DNA of 64,000 nt from Inia geoffrensis (Eukaryota; Chordata; Mammalia; Artiodactyla; Iniidae), in the NCBI GenBank assembly GCA_036417435.1, contig CM070904.1:21372835-21436834 (forward strand), in the 5' to 3' direction. A model generated the notes under the pieces. The model did not search any database, was not told where the DNA came from, and saw nothing but the letters and a program-made list of their open reading frames with translations. This document shows positions 36,568 to 50,018 of the stretch, piece after piece; positions within the stretch are counted from its first letter, which is position 1, and every line of letters starts with the position of its first letter. The translations under genes and the position numbers were made by a program.

Positions 36568-38274
36568 ACGGCTGAACACACACCCCTGGGCTTGTGTATG
36601 CTCACCTCCTGCCCCTTAACCTGCACTGCCACACCCCAGGCATATCGCAAGCCTTGCAAGTGGGCTCCTCGGAGGGTGCCGTGGTTCGCAGGTGGAGCGA
36701 CTCTAATGAAGAGAGCTGGAGATGGGAACCTGCCTAGCAGGAGCTGTGGAGATCCGGCTTCTTCACCAGTCTTCCCTCTCAGCTGCTCCACACTTATTTG
36801 GGAACAGCGGACTCTGCTTACCTGTAGGAGGGCCACGTTGGATCGGGATATTGTGGTACCATGCAGGGGAGAATGGGCAATAGCGGTCCGAGGTGCCGCT
36901 GGTCAGGCGGCACGTCCTCCTCCCTTGCTGCCTCAGCAGCAGCATGCTCCGGCCGTGGGACCCAGGCCTGCCGAGGCTCCAGGAGCCTTACCGTGGTAAC
37001 GACATCACAGAGGCCTGGGGTAACAGAGTAGGCATTTCTTAACCCCTTACTTGCCTTCTCATTGAACAGTGCTTTACCCTTTCAGCCTAGTTCATATAGA
37101 ATTTTGGGTCTTTTTCAGTTCTACAGCCACCTGATGCAATTATACACGTAGGTGTACCCGTAGGGTTTCGGATTCTTTGCACTCTTCGTTTATTGAGGAA
37201 TGTTTTGTAGCGTTCCCTGTGGCTTCGGGTGGGCCGCCCTTGATGAGCACTTTTTGATACGTTAAGCGTGTTTCTGTGAATCCCGACCTCCTACATCACC
37301 CTTCCCCGGTCTCCAATTTCCCCCTCAGGCAACTCCAGGCTTCTTTCTTTCCTTTGTGAACCTGTGTTACCTTTGTGTACTAGCTCCCTTAGTATCCGTA
37401 TTGAGACGGCAGACGGCAGACCTAAGTGTGATATCCTGGGATATGTGTCTTGCTGCCTCTAGTTGACCAGAATTAGTGAGGTCATCTACTGCTGTACGCA
37501 TGCTGCTGCAAAGAGTTTGAGTTCGTTTTGTTCTGTGGCTGAGTGGTAGTCGACTGTGTGTAGGTAGCAGAACATTTTTCTCCATTCACCCCTCGCTGCA
37601 CATTTCGTTCTTTAGATATCTTGGCTGCGTGCATGGGTACCACAAGGAACGCTGGGGTGCAAGTGCTTCCTTCCAATGATGCTAGTCTCTGGTTATGCGA
37701 CCTGCAGCGGGGTTTCCGAATCTCGTGGCACCTCCAGTGTTTACTTTGGTAAGGAATGTGCCTACTGATCCTCATACCGGCTGTTAGCAATTTACAATCC
37801 CACCAAGAGCAATAGCTGGCTTCCCTTTTTGGCATGCCCTCTTGAGCACTTAAAATGTTACGGTTTGACAGGACTGCAACCAGGGAACAACTCGGCTAAC
37901 TTTCTTTTCACTCTCTAATTATGACAGATCCTGAGCATCTTTTCATTTAAATGTGTTCTTTTATAAAACATAGGTGAGTACCACTGAGTTCTTGAATAGT
38001 TCCTGCCTCAGAGTTGGGCCTGATTTGAATTCACTTCAGAGTACCTAGCCCAGGATATTTCTTGAGTGCAGGGTTGTGTTTGCAAAGTTGCAGGCCATAG
38101 ACCTTGGGAATGATAGGTGCCTTTCAGCACGGGTGGTAAGGTTCTTACGTTTGGTATTGTTGTTACTGCAGTGTGCTACAAGGCGGCAGCACTACTCCGT
38201 GTCGTCTCTGCTAACTTGGGGAAAGAAAGCCTTAGCGGTGGTCCCAGTGCTGTATTGGAAATGGGGAGTCGAAC
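36568..38274 (+). repeat. Hybrid monomer, A front and B back (1,707 bp)
   Basis: The monomer follows A sequence through 'ccaccaagagcaatag' and becomes B-like from 'ggcttccctttttggc', so the switch lies at about 37,807-37,822, inside the L1-derived part. The B-type back includes the 18-bp duplication found only in B tails. A 7-bp tandem duplication (acggcag twice, near 37405) makes it longer than the other hybrids. The start codon position reads ACG, so the common 143-codon frame is broken at its ATG. Confidence 0.88.
37405..37418 (+). repeat. 7-bp tandem duplication in a hybrid monomer
   Basis: The sequence acggcag occurs twice in a row in 'gagacggcagacggcagacc'. Other A tails have it once. 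The same duplication is in the hybrid at 48312 (near 49147), showing that these two monomers share a recent common ancestor. It accounts for their 1,707-bp length. Confidence 0.85.
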
Positions 38275-41200
38275 ATGGCTGAACACACACCCCTGGGCTT
38301 GTGTATGCTCACCTCCTGCCCCTTAACCTGCACTGCCACACCCCAGGCATATCGCAAGCCTTGCAAGTGGGCTCCTTGGAGGGTGCCATGGTTCGCAGGT
38401 GGGGCGACTCTAATGAAGAGAGCTGGAGGTGGAAACCTGCCTAGCAGGAGCTGTGGAGATCCGGCTTCTTCACCGCTCTTCCCTCTCAGCTGCTCCACCT
38501 TCATTTGGGAACAGCGGGTTCTGCTTACCTGTAGTAGGGCCACGTTGGATCGGGATATTGTGGTACCATGCAGGGGAGAATGGGCAATAGCGGTCCGAGG
38601 TGCCGCTGGTCAGGCGGCACGTCCTCCTCCCTTGCTGCCTCAGCAGCAGCATGCTCCGGCCGTAGGACCCAGGCCTGCCGAGGCTCCTGGAGCCTTACCG
38701 TGGTAACGACATCACAGAGGCCTGGGGTAACAGAGTAGGCATTTCTTAACCCCTTACTTGCCTTCTCATTGAACAGTGCTTTACCCTTTCAGCCTAGTTC
38801 ATATAGAATTTTGGGTCCTTTTCAATTCTACAGCCACCTGATGCAATTATACACGTAGGTGTACCCGTAGGGTTTCGGATTCTTTGCACTCTTCGTTTAT
38901 TGAGGAATGTTTTGTAGTGTTCCCTGTGCTTTCCGGTGGGTCGCCCTTGATGAGCACTTTTTGATACGTTAAGCGTGTTTCTTTGAAACCCGACCTCCTA
39001 CATCACCCTTACCCGGTCTCCAATTTCCCCCTCAGGCAACTCCAGGCTTCTTTCTTTTCTTTGTAAACCTGTGTTACCTTTGTGTACTAGCTCCCTTAGT
39101 ATCCTTATTGAGACGGCAGATGTAAGTGTGATATCCTGGGATATGTGTCTTGTTGCCTCTAGTTGATCAGAATTAGTGAGGTCATCTACTGCTCTACGCA
39201 TGCTGCTGCAAAGAGTTTGAGTTCGTTTTGTTCTGTGGCTGAGTGGTAGTCGACTGTGTGTAGGTAGCAGAACATCTTTCTCCATTCACCCCTCGCTGCA
39301 CATTTCGTTCTTTGGATGTCTTGGCTGCGGTCATGGGTACCACAAGGACCGCTGGGGTGCAAGTGCGTCCTTCCAATGATGCTAGTCTCTGGTTATGCGA
39401 CCTGCAGCGGGGTTTCCGAACCTCGTGGTACCTCCAGTGTTTACTTTGGTAAGGAATGTGCCTACTGATCCTCATACCGGCTGTTAGCAATTTAGAATCC
39501 CACCAAGAGCAATAGCTGGCTTCTCTTTTTGGCATGCCCTCTTGATCACTTACGATTTTAGGGTTTGAGAGGACTGCAGCCAGGGACCACCTCGTGTAGC
39601 TTTCTTTGCACGCTCTAATCATGACAGATCCTGGGCATCTTTTCTTTTGAGTGTGCTGTTTTCTAAAACGCGGGTGAGTACCACTGAGTTCTTGAAAGGT
39701 TCCTGCCTCAGAGTCGGGCCTGATTTGAATTCGTTCCCGATTCCCTAGCCCGGGATATTTCTTGAGGGCAGGGTTGTGTCTGCAAAGCCGCAGGCCATAG
39801 GCCTTGTGGATGATAGGTGCCCTTCAGCATTGTTGTTAAGGTTGTTACGGCAGTGGGCCACAAGGCGGCAGCACTACTCCGTGTCGTCTCTGGTAACATG
39901 GGGAAAGAAAGCCTTAGCGGGGGTCCCGGTTGTGGATTGGAAATGGGGAGTCGAAGGTGGCTGAACACACACCCCTGGGCTTTTGTAGGCTCACCCCCTG
40001 CCCCTTAACCTGCACTGCCCCACCCCAGGCATATGGCAAGCCTTGCAAGTGGGCTACTCGGAGGGTGCCGTGGCTCGCACGTGGGGCGACTCTCATGAAG
40101 TGGGCTGGAGGTGGGAACTTGCCTAGGAGGAGCTGTGGAGATCCGGGTTCTTCACAGCCCTTCCCTCTCAGCTGTTCCACCATCATTTGGATACACCAGG
40201 CTGTGCTTACCTGTAGGAGGGCCATGTTGCATCGGGAGATTTTGGTACCACGCAGGGGAGAACAGCAGCAGCATCCTCCAGCCGCGGGACACAGGCCTGC
40301 TGAGGCTCCAGGTGTCTGACACCAGCCGACGTCACAGAGGCCTGAGGTAAGAAAGTGGGCGTTTCTTAACCCCTTACTTGCATTGTCATTGAACGGTCAT
40401 TTTGCCTTTCAGCATAGTTTATATACAATGTTGCGTCTCTTTGACTTCTATAGCCACTTGATGCACTTATAACGGTAGCTGTACCTGTAGGGTTTCGGAT
40501 TTTGTGCCCCGTTAGTTTATCGAGGAATATTTTGTAGCATTCCCTGTGCTTTCGGGTGGGTCGCCCTTGATGAGCACTTTTTGATACGTTAAGTGTGTTT
40601 CTGTTAATCCCAATCTCCTAATTCACCCTTCCCCGGTCTCCAGTTTCCCCCTGTGGGAACTCCTGGCTTCTTTCTTCCCTTTGTGAACCTGTGTTTCCTT
40701 TCTTTACTAGCTTCCTTTGTATCCCTATTTAGACTGCCCACATAAGTGATATCCAGGGATATGTGCCCTGCTGCCTCTAATTGACCAGAATTAGGGAGAT
40801 CATCTTCGGCTCCACCCATTCTGCTGCAAATACTATGAGTTCCTTTTGTTCTGTGGCTGAGTGGTAGGCGAGTGTGTGTAGGTAGCAGAACATCTTTCTC
40901 CCTTCACCCCTCCCTCGACAGTTCGTTCCTTTGTATGTCTTGGCTGTGGTCAAGGGTACCACAACCACTGCCTGGGTGCAAGTGCTTCCTTCCAATGATG
41001 CTAGTCTCTGGTTATACGACCTGCAGCGGGGTTTCCGAATCTTGTGGTACCTCCAGTGTTTATTTAGGTAAGGAATGTGCCTACTGATCCTCATACCTGC
41101 TGTTAGCAATTTATAATCCCACCAACGGCAATAGCTGGCTTCACTTTTTGGCATGCCCTCGTGAGCACTTAAAAGTTTAGTGTTTGACAGGACAGCTGCC

Positions 41201-41593
41201 AGGGAACAACTCGGCTAGCTTTCTTTTCACTCTCTGATTATGACAGATCCTGAGCATCTTTTCATTTGAAAGTGCTCTTTTCTAAAAGGCAGGTGAGTAC
41301 CACTGAGTTCTTGAATGGTTCCTGCCTCACAGTTGGGCCTGATTTGAATTCATTTCAGAGTACCTAGCCCAGGATATTTCTTGAGGGCAGGGTTGTGTTT
41401 GCAATGCTGCAGGCCATAGACCTTGTGAATGATAGGTGCCTTTCAGCACGGTTGGTAAGGTTCTTACGTTTGGCAAGGTTGTTACGGCAGTGTGCTACAA
41501 GGCGGCAGCACTACTCCGTGTGGTCTCTGCTAACTTGAGGAAAGAAAGCCTTAGCGGTGATCCCAGTGCTGGATTGGAAATGGGGAGTCGAAC

Positions 41594-43292
41594 ACGGCTG
41601 AACACACACCCCTGGGCTTGTGTATGCTCACCTCCTGCCCCTTAACCTGCACTGCCACACCCCAGGCATATCGCAAGCCTTGCAAGTGGGCTCCTCGGAG
41701 GGTGCCGTGGTTCGCAGGTGGAGCGACTCTAATGAAGAGAGCTGGAGATGGGAACCTGCCTAGCAGGAGCTGTGGAGATCCGGCTTCTTCACCACTCTTC
41801 CCTCTCAGCTGCTCCACACTTATTTGGGAACAGCGGACTCTGCTTACCTGTAGGAGGGCCACGTTGGATCGGGATATTGTGGTACCATGCAGGGGAGAAT
41901 GGGCAATAGCGGTCCGAGGTGCCGCTGGTCAGGCGGCACGTCCTCCTCCCTTGCTGCCTCAGCAGCAGCATGCTCCGGCCGTGGGACCCAGGCCTGCCGA
42001 GGCTCCAGGAGCCTTACCGTGGTAACGACATCACAGAGGCCTGGGGTAACAGAGTAGGCATTTCTTAACCCCTTACTTGCCTTCTCATTGAACAGTGCTT
42101 TACCCTTTCAGCCTAGTTCATATAGAATTTTGGGTCTTTTTCAGTTCTACAGCCACCTGATGCAATTATACACGTAGGTGTACCCGTAGGGTTTCGGATT
42201 CTTTGCACTCTTCGTTTATTGAGGAATGTTTTGTAGCGTTCCGTGTGCTTTCGGGTGGGCCGCCCTTGATGAGCACTTTTTGATACGTTAAGCGTGTTTC
42301 TGTGAATCCCGACCTCCTACATCACCCTTCCCCGGTCTCCAATTTCCCCCTGTGGGTACTCCTCGCTTCTTTCTTCCCCTTGTGAACCTGTGTTTCTTTT
42401 CCTTACTAAATTCCTTTGTATCCGTATTTGGACTGCACACATAAGTGATATCCGGGGATATGTGCCTTGCTGCCTCTAATTGACCAGAATTAGGGAGATC
42501 ATCTTCGGCTCCACCTATGCTGCTTCAAGTATTATGAGTTCATTTTGTTCTGTGGCTGAGTGGTAGGCGAGTGTGTGTAGGTAGCATAACATCTTTCTCC
42601 CTTCACCCCTCGCTCGACAGTTCGTTCGTTTGTATGTCTTGCCTGTGGTCAAGGGTACCACAACTACTGCCTGGGTGCAAGTTCTTCCTTCCAATGATGC
42701 TAGTCTCTGGTTATACGACCTGCAGCGGGGTTTCCGAATCTTGTGGTACCTCCAGTGTTTATTTAGGTAAGGAATGTGCCTACTGATCCTCATACCTGCT
42801 GTTACCAATTTACAATTCCACCAACAGCAATAGCTGGCTTCCCTTTTTGGCATGCCCTCTTGAGCACTTAAAATGTTACGGTTTGACAGGACTGCAACCA
42901 GGGAACAACTCGGCTAACTTTCTTTTCACTCTCTAATTATGACAGATCCTGAGCATCTTTTCATTTAAATGTGTTCTTTTATAAAACATAGGTGAGTACC
43001 ACTGAGTTCTTGAATAGTTCCTGCCTCAGAGTTGGGCCTGATTTGAATTCACTTCAGAGTACCTAGCCCAGGATATTTCTTGAGGGCAGGGTTGTGTTTG
43101 CAAAGCTGCAGGCCATAGACCTTGGGAATGATAGGTGCCTTTCAGCACGGTTGGTAAGGTTCTTACGTTTGGTATTGTTGTTATTGCAGTGTGCTACAAG
43201 GCGGCAGCACTACTCCGTGTCGTCTCTGCTAACTTGGGGAAAGAAAGCCTTAGCGGTGGTCCCAGTGCTGGATTGGAAATGGGGAGTCGAAC
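41594..43292 (+). repeat. Hybrid monomer, A front and B back (1,699 bp)
   Basis: The monomer is A-like through 'tctccaatttcccc' and B-like from 'tgtgggtactcctcgc', so the switch lies at about 42,341-42,352. It shares its head with the hybrids at 36568 and 48312 but has a much earlier switch point than either. The back half is almost the same as that of the monomer at 50019. Confidence 0.88.
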
Positions 43293-44992
43293 ATGGCTGA
43301 ACACACACCCCTGGGCTTGTGTATGCTCACCTCCTGCCCCTTAACCTGCACTGCCACACCCCAGGCATATCGCAAGCCTTGCAAGTGGGCTCCTTGGAGG
43401 GTGCCATGGTTCGCAGGTGGGGCGACTCTAATGAAGAGAGCTGGAGGTGGGAACCTGCCTAGCAGGAGCTGTGGAGATCCGGCTTCTTCACCGCTCTTCC
43501 CTCTCAGCTGCTCCACCTTCATTTGGGAACAGCGGGTTCTGCTTACCTGTAGTAGGGCCACGTTGGATCGGGATATTGTGGTACCATGCAGGGGAGAATG
43601 GGCAATAGCGGTCCGAGGTGCCGCTGGTCAGGCGGCACGTCCTCCTCCTTTGCTGCCTCAGCAGCAGCATGCTCCGGCCGTAGGACCCAGGCCTGCCGAG
43701 GCTCCTGGAGCCTTACCGTGGTAACGACATCACAGAGGCCTGGGGTAACAGAGTAGGCATTTCTTAACCCCTTACTTGCCTTCTCATTGAACAGTGCTTT
43801 ACCCTTTCAGCCTAGTTCATATAGAATTTTGGGTCCTTTTCAATTCTACAGCCACCTGATGCAATTATACACGTAGGTGTACCCGTAGGGTTTCGGATTC
43901 TTTGCACTCTTCGTTTATTGAGGAATGTTTTGTAGTGTTCCCTGTGCTTTCCGGTGGGTCGCCCTTGATGAGCACTTTTTGATACGTTAGGTGTGTTTCT
44001 TTGAAACCCGACCTCCTACATCACCCTTACCCGGTCTCCAATTTCCCCCTCAGGCAACTCCAGGCTTCTTTCTTTTCTTTGTAAACCTGTGTTACCTTTG
44101 TGTACTAGCTCCCTTAGTATCCTTATTGAGACGGCAGATGTAAGTGTGATATCCTGGGATATGTGTCTTGTTGCCTCTAGTTGATCAGAATTAGTGAGGT
44201 CATCTACTGCTGTACGCATGCTGCTGCAAAGAGTTTGAGTTCGTTTTGTTCTGTGGCTGAGTGGTAGTCGACTGTGTGTAGGTAGCAGAACATTTTTCTC
44301 CATTCACCCCTCGCTGCACATTTCGTTCTTTAGATATCTTGGCTGCGTGCATGGGTACCACAAGGAACGCTGGGGTGCAAGTGCTTCCTTCCAATGATGC
44401 TAGTCTCTGGTTATGCGACCTGCAGCGGGGTTTCCGAATCTCGTGGCACCTCCAGTGTTTACTTTGGTAAGGAATGTGCCTACTGATCCTCATACCGGCT
44501 GTTAGCAATTTACAATCCCACCAAGAGCAATAGCTGGCTTCCCTTTTTGGCATGCCCTCTTGAGCACTTAAAATGTTACGGTTTGACAGGACTGCAACCA
44601 GGGAACAACTCGGCTAACTTTCTTTTCACTCTCTAATTATGACAGATCCTGAGCATCTTTTCATTTAAATGTGTTCTTTTATAAAACATAGGTGAGTACC
44701 ACTGAGTTCTTGAATAGTTCCTGCCTCAGAGTTGGGCCTGATTTGAATTCACTTCAGAGTACCTAGCCCAGGATATTTCTTGAGTGCAGGGTTGTGTTTG
44801 CAAAGTTGCAGGCCATAGACCTTGGGAATGATAGGTGCCTTTCAGCACGGGTGGTAAGGTTCTTACGTTTGGTATTGTTGTTACTGCAGTGTGCTACAAG
44901 GCGGCAGCACTACTCCGTGTCGTCTCTGCTAACTTGGGGAAAGAAAGCCTTAGCGGTGGTCCCAGTGCTGTATTGGAAATGGGGAGTCGAAC
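43293..44992 (+). repeat. Hybrid monomer, A1 front and B back (1,700 bp)
   Basis: This has an A1 head (same as 33249, 38275 and 51718), A-type L1 sequence, and then B-type sequence from about 44,526-44,541, the same switch point as in the hybrid at 36568. Its last half matches that hybrid closely, including 'ttcagcacgggtggtaagg', but it lacks the 7-bp duplication. Confidence 0.88.
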
Positions 44993-47900
44993 ATGGCTGA
45001 ACACACACCCCTGGGCTTGTGTATGCTCACCTCCTGCCCCTTAACCTGCACTGCCACACCCCAGGCATATCGCAAGCCTTGCAAGTGGGCTCCTTGGAGG
45101 GTGCCATGGTTCGCAGGTGGGGCGACTCTAATGAAGAGAGCTGGAGGTGGAAACCTGCCTAGCAGGAGCTGTGGAGATCCGGTTTCTTCACTGCTCTTCC
45201 CTCTCAGCTGCTCCACACTCATTTGGGAACAGCGGGCTCTCCTTACCTGTAGGAGGGCCACGTTGGATCGGGAGAATGTGGTACCACGCAGGGGAGAATG
45301 GGCAATAGCGGTCCGAGGTGCCGCTGGTCAGGTGGCACGTCCTCCTTTCTTGCTGCCTCAGCAGCAGCATGCTCCGGCCGTGGGACCCAGGCCTGCCGAG
45401 GCTCCAGGAGCCTTACCGTGGTAACGACATCACAGAGGCCTGGGGTAACAGAGTAGGCATTTCTTAACCCCTTACTTGCCTTCTCATTGAACAGTGCTTT
45501 ACCCTTTCAGCCTAGTTCATATAGAATTTTGGGTCCTTTTCAATTCTACAGCCACCTGATGCAATTATACACGTAGGTGTACCCGTAGGGTTTCGGATTC
45601 TTTGCACTCTTCGTTTATTGAGGAATGTTTTGTAGTGTTCCCTGTGCTTTCCGGTGGGTCGCCCTTGATGAGCACTTTTTGATACGTTAAGCGTGTTTCT
45701 TTGAAACCCGACCTCCTACATCACCCTTACCCGGTCTCCAATTTCCCCCTCAGGCAACTCCAGGCTTCTTTCTTTTCTTTGTAAACCTGTGTTACCTTTG
45801 TGTACTAGCTCCCTTAGTATCCTTATTGAGACGGCAGATGTAAGTGTGATATCCTGGGATATGTGTCTTGTTGCCTCTAGTTGATCAGAATTAGTGAGGT
45901 CATCTACTGCTCTACGCATGCTGCTGCAAAGAGTTTGAGTTCGTTTTGTTCTGTGGCTGAGTGGTAGTCGACTGTGTGTAGGTAGCAGAACATCTTTCTC
46001 CATTCACCCCTCGCTGCACATTTCGTTCTTTGGATGTTTTGGCTGCGGTCATGGGTACCACAAGGACCGCTGGGGTGCAAGTGCGTCCTTCCAATGATGC
46101 TAGTCTCTGGTTATGCGACCTGCAGCGGGGTTTCCGAACCTCGTGGTACCTCCAGTGTTTACTTTGGTAAGGAATGTGCCTACTGATCCTCATACCGGCT
46201 GTTAGCAATTTAGAATCCCACCAAGAGCAATAGCTGGCTTCTCTTTTTGGCATGCCCTCTTGATCACTTACGATTTTAGGGTTTGAGAGGACTGCAGCCA
46301 GGGACCACCTCGTGTAGCTTTCTTTGCACGCTCTAATCATGACAGATCCTGGGCATCTTTTCTTTTGAGTGTGCTGTTTTCTAAAACGCGGGTGAGTACC
46401 ACTGAGTTCTTGAAAGGTTCCTGCCTCAGAGTCGGGCCTGATTTGAATTCGTTCCCGATTCCCTAGCCCGGGATATTTCTTGAGGGCAGGGTTGTGTCTG
46501 CAAAGCCGCAGGCCATAGGTCTTGTGGATGATAGGTGCCCTTCAGCATTGTTGTTAAGGTTGTTACGGCAGTGGGCCACAAGGCGGCAGCACTACTCCGT
46601 GTCGTCTCTGGTAACATGGGGAAAGAAAGCCTTAGCGGGGGTCCCGGTTGTGGATTGGAAATGGGGAGTCGAAGGTGGCTGAACACACACCCCTGGGCTT
46701 TTGTAGGCTCACCCCCTGCCCCTTAACCTGCACTGCCCCACCCCAGGCATATGGCAAGCCTTGCAAGTGGGCTACTCGGAGGGTGCCGTGGCTCGCACGT
46801 GGGGCGACTCTCATGAAGTGGGCTGGAGGTGGGAACTTGCCTAGGAGGAGCTGTGGAGATCCGGGTTCTTCACAGCCCTTCCCTCTCAGCTGTTCCACCA
46901 TCATTTGGATACACCAGGCTGTGCTTACCTGTAGGAGGGCCATGTTGCATCGGGAGATTTTGGTACCACGCAGGGGAGAACAGCAGCAGCATCCTCCAGC
47001 CGCGGGACACAGGCCTGCTGAGGCTCCAGGTGTCTGACACCAGCCGACGTCACAGAGGCCTGAGGTAAGAAAGTGGGCGTTTCTTAACCCCTTACTTGCA
47101 TTGTCATTGAACGGTCATTTTGCCTTTCAGCATAGTTTATATACAATGTTGCGTCTCTTTGACTTCTATAGCCACTTGATGCACTTATAACGGTAGCTGT
47201 ACCTGTAGGGTTTCGGATTTTGTGCCCCGTTAGTTTATCGAGGAATATTTTGTAGCATTCCCTGTGCTTTCGGGTGGGTCGCCCTTGATGAGCACTTTTT
47301 GATACGTTAAGTGTGTTTCTGTTAATCCCAATCTCCTAATTCACCCTTCCCCGGTCTCCAGTTTCCCCCTGTGGGAACTCCTGGCTTCTTTCTTCCCTTT
47401 GTGAACCTGTGTTTCCTTTCTTTACTAGCTTCCTTTGTATCCCTATTTAGACTGCCCACATAAGTGATATCCAGGGATATGTGCCCTGCTGCCTCTAATT
47501 GACCAGAATTAGGGAGATCATCTTCGGCTCCACCCATGCTGCTGCAAATACTATGAGTTCCTTTTGTTCTGTGGCTGAGTGGTAGGCGAGTGTGTGTAGG
47601 TAGCAGAACATCTTTCTCCCTTCACCCCTCGCTCGACAGTTCGTTCGTTTGTATGTCTTGGCTGTGGTCAAGGGTACCACAACCACTGCCTGGGTGCAAG
47701 TGCTTCCTTCCAATGATGCTAGTCTCTGGTTATACGACCTGCAGCGGGGTTTCCGAATCTTGTGGTACCTCCAGTGTTTATTTAGGTAAGGAATGTGCCT
47801 ACTGATCCTCATACGTGCTGTTAGCAATTTATAATCCCACCAACGGCAATAGCTGGCTTCACTTTTTGGCATGCCCTCGTGAGCACTTAAAAGTTTAGTG

Positions 47901-48311
47901 TTTGACAGGACTGCAGCCAGGGAACAACTCGGCTAGCTTTCTTTTCACTCTCTGATTATGACAGATCCTGAGCATCTTTTCATTTGAAAGTGCTCTTTTC
48001 TAAAAGGCAGGTGAGTACCACTGAGTTCTTGAATGGTTCCTGCCTCACAGTTGGGCCTGATTTGAATTCATTTCAGAGTACCTAGCCCAGGATATTTCTT
48101 GAGGGCAGGGTTGTGTTTGCAATGCTGCAGGCCATAGACCTTGTGAATGATAGGTGCCTTTCAGCACGGTTGGTAAGGTTCTTACGTTTGGCAAGGTTGT
48201 TACGGCAGTGTGCTACAAGGCGGCAGCACTACTCCGTGTGGTCTCTGCTAACTTGAGGAAAGAAAGCCTTAGCGGTGATCCCAGTGCTGGATTGGAAATG
48301 GGGAGTCGAAC

Positions 48312-50018
48312 ACGGCTGAACACACACCCCTGGGCTTGTGTATGCTCACCTCCTGCCCCTTAACCTGCACTGCCACACCCCAGGCATATCGCAAGCCTTG
48401 CAAGTGGGCTCCTCGGAGGGTGCCGTGGTTCGCAGGTGGAGCGACTCTAATGAAGAGAGCTGGAGATGGGAACCTGCCTAGCAGGAGCTGTGGAGATCCG
48501 GCTTCTTCACCACTCTTCCCTCTCAGCTGCTCCACACTTATTTGGGAACAGCGGACTCTGCTTACCTGTAGGAGGGCCACGTTGGATCGGGATATTGTGG
48601 TACCATGCAGGGGAGAATGGGCAATAGCGGTCCGAGGTGCCGCTGGTCAGGCGGCACGTCCTCCTCCCTTGCTGCCTCAGCAGCAGCATGCTCCGGCCGT
48701 GGGACCCAGGCCTGCCGAGGCTCCAGGAGCCTTACCGTGGTAACGACATCACAGAGGCCTGGGGTAACAGAGTAGGCATTTCTTAACCCCTTACTTGCCT
48801 TCTCATTGAACAGTGCTTTACCCTTTCAGCCTAGTTCATATAGAATTTTGGGTCTTTTTCAGTTCTACAGCCACCTGATGCAATTATACACGTAGGTGTA
48901 CCCGTAGGGTTTCGGATTCTTTGCACTCTTCGTTTATTGAGGAATGTTTTGTAGCGTTCCCTGTGGCTTCGGGTGGGCCGCCCTTGATGAGCACTTTTTG
49001 ATACGTTAAGCGTGTTTCTGTGAATCCCGACCTCCTACATCACCCTTCCCCGGTCTCCAATTTCCCCCTCAGGCAACTCCAGGCTTCTTTCTTTCCTTTG
49101 TGAACCTGTGTTACCTTTGTGTACTAGCTCCCTTAGTATCCGTATTGAGACGGCAGACGGCAGACCTAAGTGTGATATCCTGGGATATGTGTCTTGCTGC
49201 CTCTAGTTGACCAGAATTAGTGAGGTCATCTACTGCTGTACGCATGCTGCTGCAAAGAGTTTGAGTTCGTTTTGTTCTGTGGCTGAGTGGTAGTCGACTG
49301 TGTGTAGGTAGCAGAACATTTTTCTCCATTCACCCCTCGCTGCACATTTCGTTCTTTAGATATCTTGGCTGCGTGCATGGGTACCACAAGGAACGCTGGG
49401 GTGCAAGTGCTTCCTTCCAATGATGCTAGTCTCTGGTTATGCGACCTGCAGCGGGGTTTCCGAATCTCGTGGCACCTCCAGTGTTTACTTTGGTAAGGAA
49501 TGTGCCTACTGATCCTCATACCGGCTGTTAGCAATTTACAATCCCACCAAGAGCAATAGCTGGCTTCTCTTTTTGGCATGCCCTCTTGATCACTTACGAT
49601 TTTAGGGTTTGAGAGGACTACAGCCAGGGACCACCTCGTGTAGCTTTCTTTGCACGCTCTAATCATGACAGATCCTGAGCATCTTTTCTTTTGAGTGTGC
49701 TGTTTTCTAAAACGCGGGTGAGTACCACTGAGTTCTTGGAAGGTTCCTGCCTCAGAGTCGGGCCTGATTTGCATTCGTTTCCGATTCCCTAGCCCGGGAT
49801 ATTTCTTCAGGGCAGGGTTGTGTCTGCAAAGCTGCAGGCCATAGACCTTGTGAATGATAGGTGCCTTTCAGCATGGTTGGTAAGGTTGTTACGTTTGGTA
49901 AGGTTGTTACGGCAGTGTGCTACAAGGCGGCAGCAGTACTCCGTGTCGTCTCTGCTAACTTGGGGAAAGAAAGCCTTAGCGGTGGTCCCAGTGCTGGATT
50001 GGAAATGGGAAGTCGAAC
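48312..50018 (+). repeat. Hybrid monomer, late A-to-B switch (1,707 bp)
   Basis: The head and the 7-bp duplication (near 49147) match the hybrid at 36568. Here, however, A-type sequence continues through 'ttgtgtctgc', and the B form begins only at 'tgcaggccatagacc', so the switch lies at about 49,825-49,832. It is the latest of the three switch positions in the block. Confidence 0.87.

Larger units (their letters stand above)
33249..38274 (+). repeat. Central trimer unit (A1 33249, B 34931, hybrid 36568)
   Basis: This is a 5,026-bp unit of A (1,682 bp), B (1,637 bp) and an A/B hybrid (1,707 bp) instead of a dimer. The heads differ from both outer blocks by 'catatcgcaag', 'gggatattgtgg' and 'ccatgcagggg'. 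The A and B monomers have extra 'ccctagcccggg' and 'gttgtggattgg' variants. The same A1-B-hybrid order recurs at 38275 and 44993. Confidence 0.93.
38275..44992 (+). repeat. Central tetramer unit (A1 38275, B 39957, hybrid 41594, hybrid 43293)
   Basis: This is a 6,718-bp unit of four monomers (1,682 + 1,637 + 1,699 + 1,700 bp). Its first three monomers match the preceding trimer closely, though the third ends differently (break at about 42,345). The fourth monomer has an A1 head and ends exactly as the hybrid at 36568 does, so it carries the junction that leads back into an A1 head. Confidence 0.93.
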
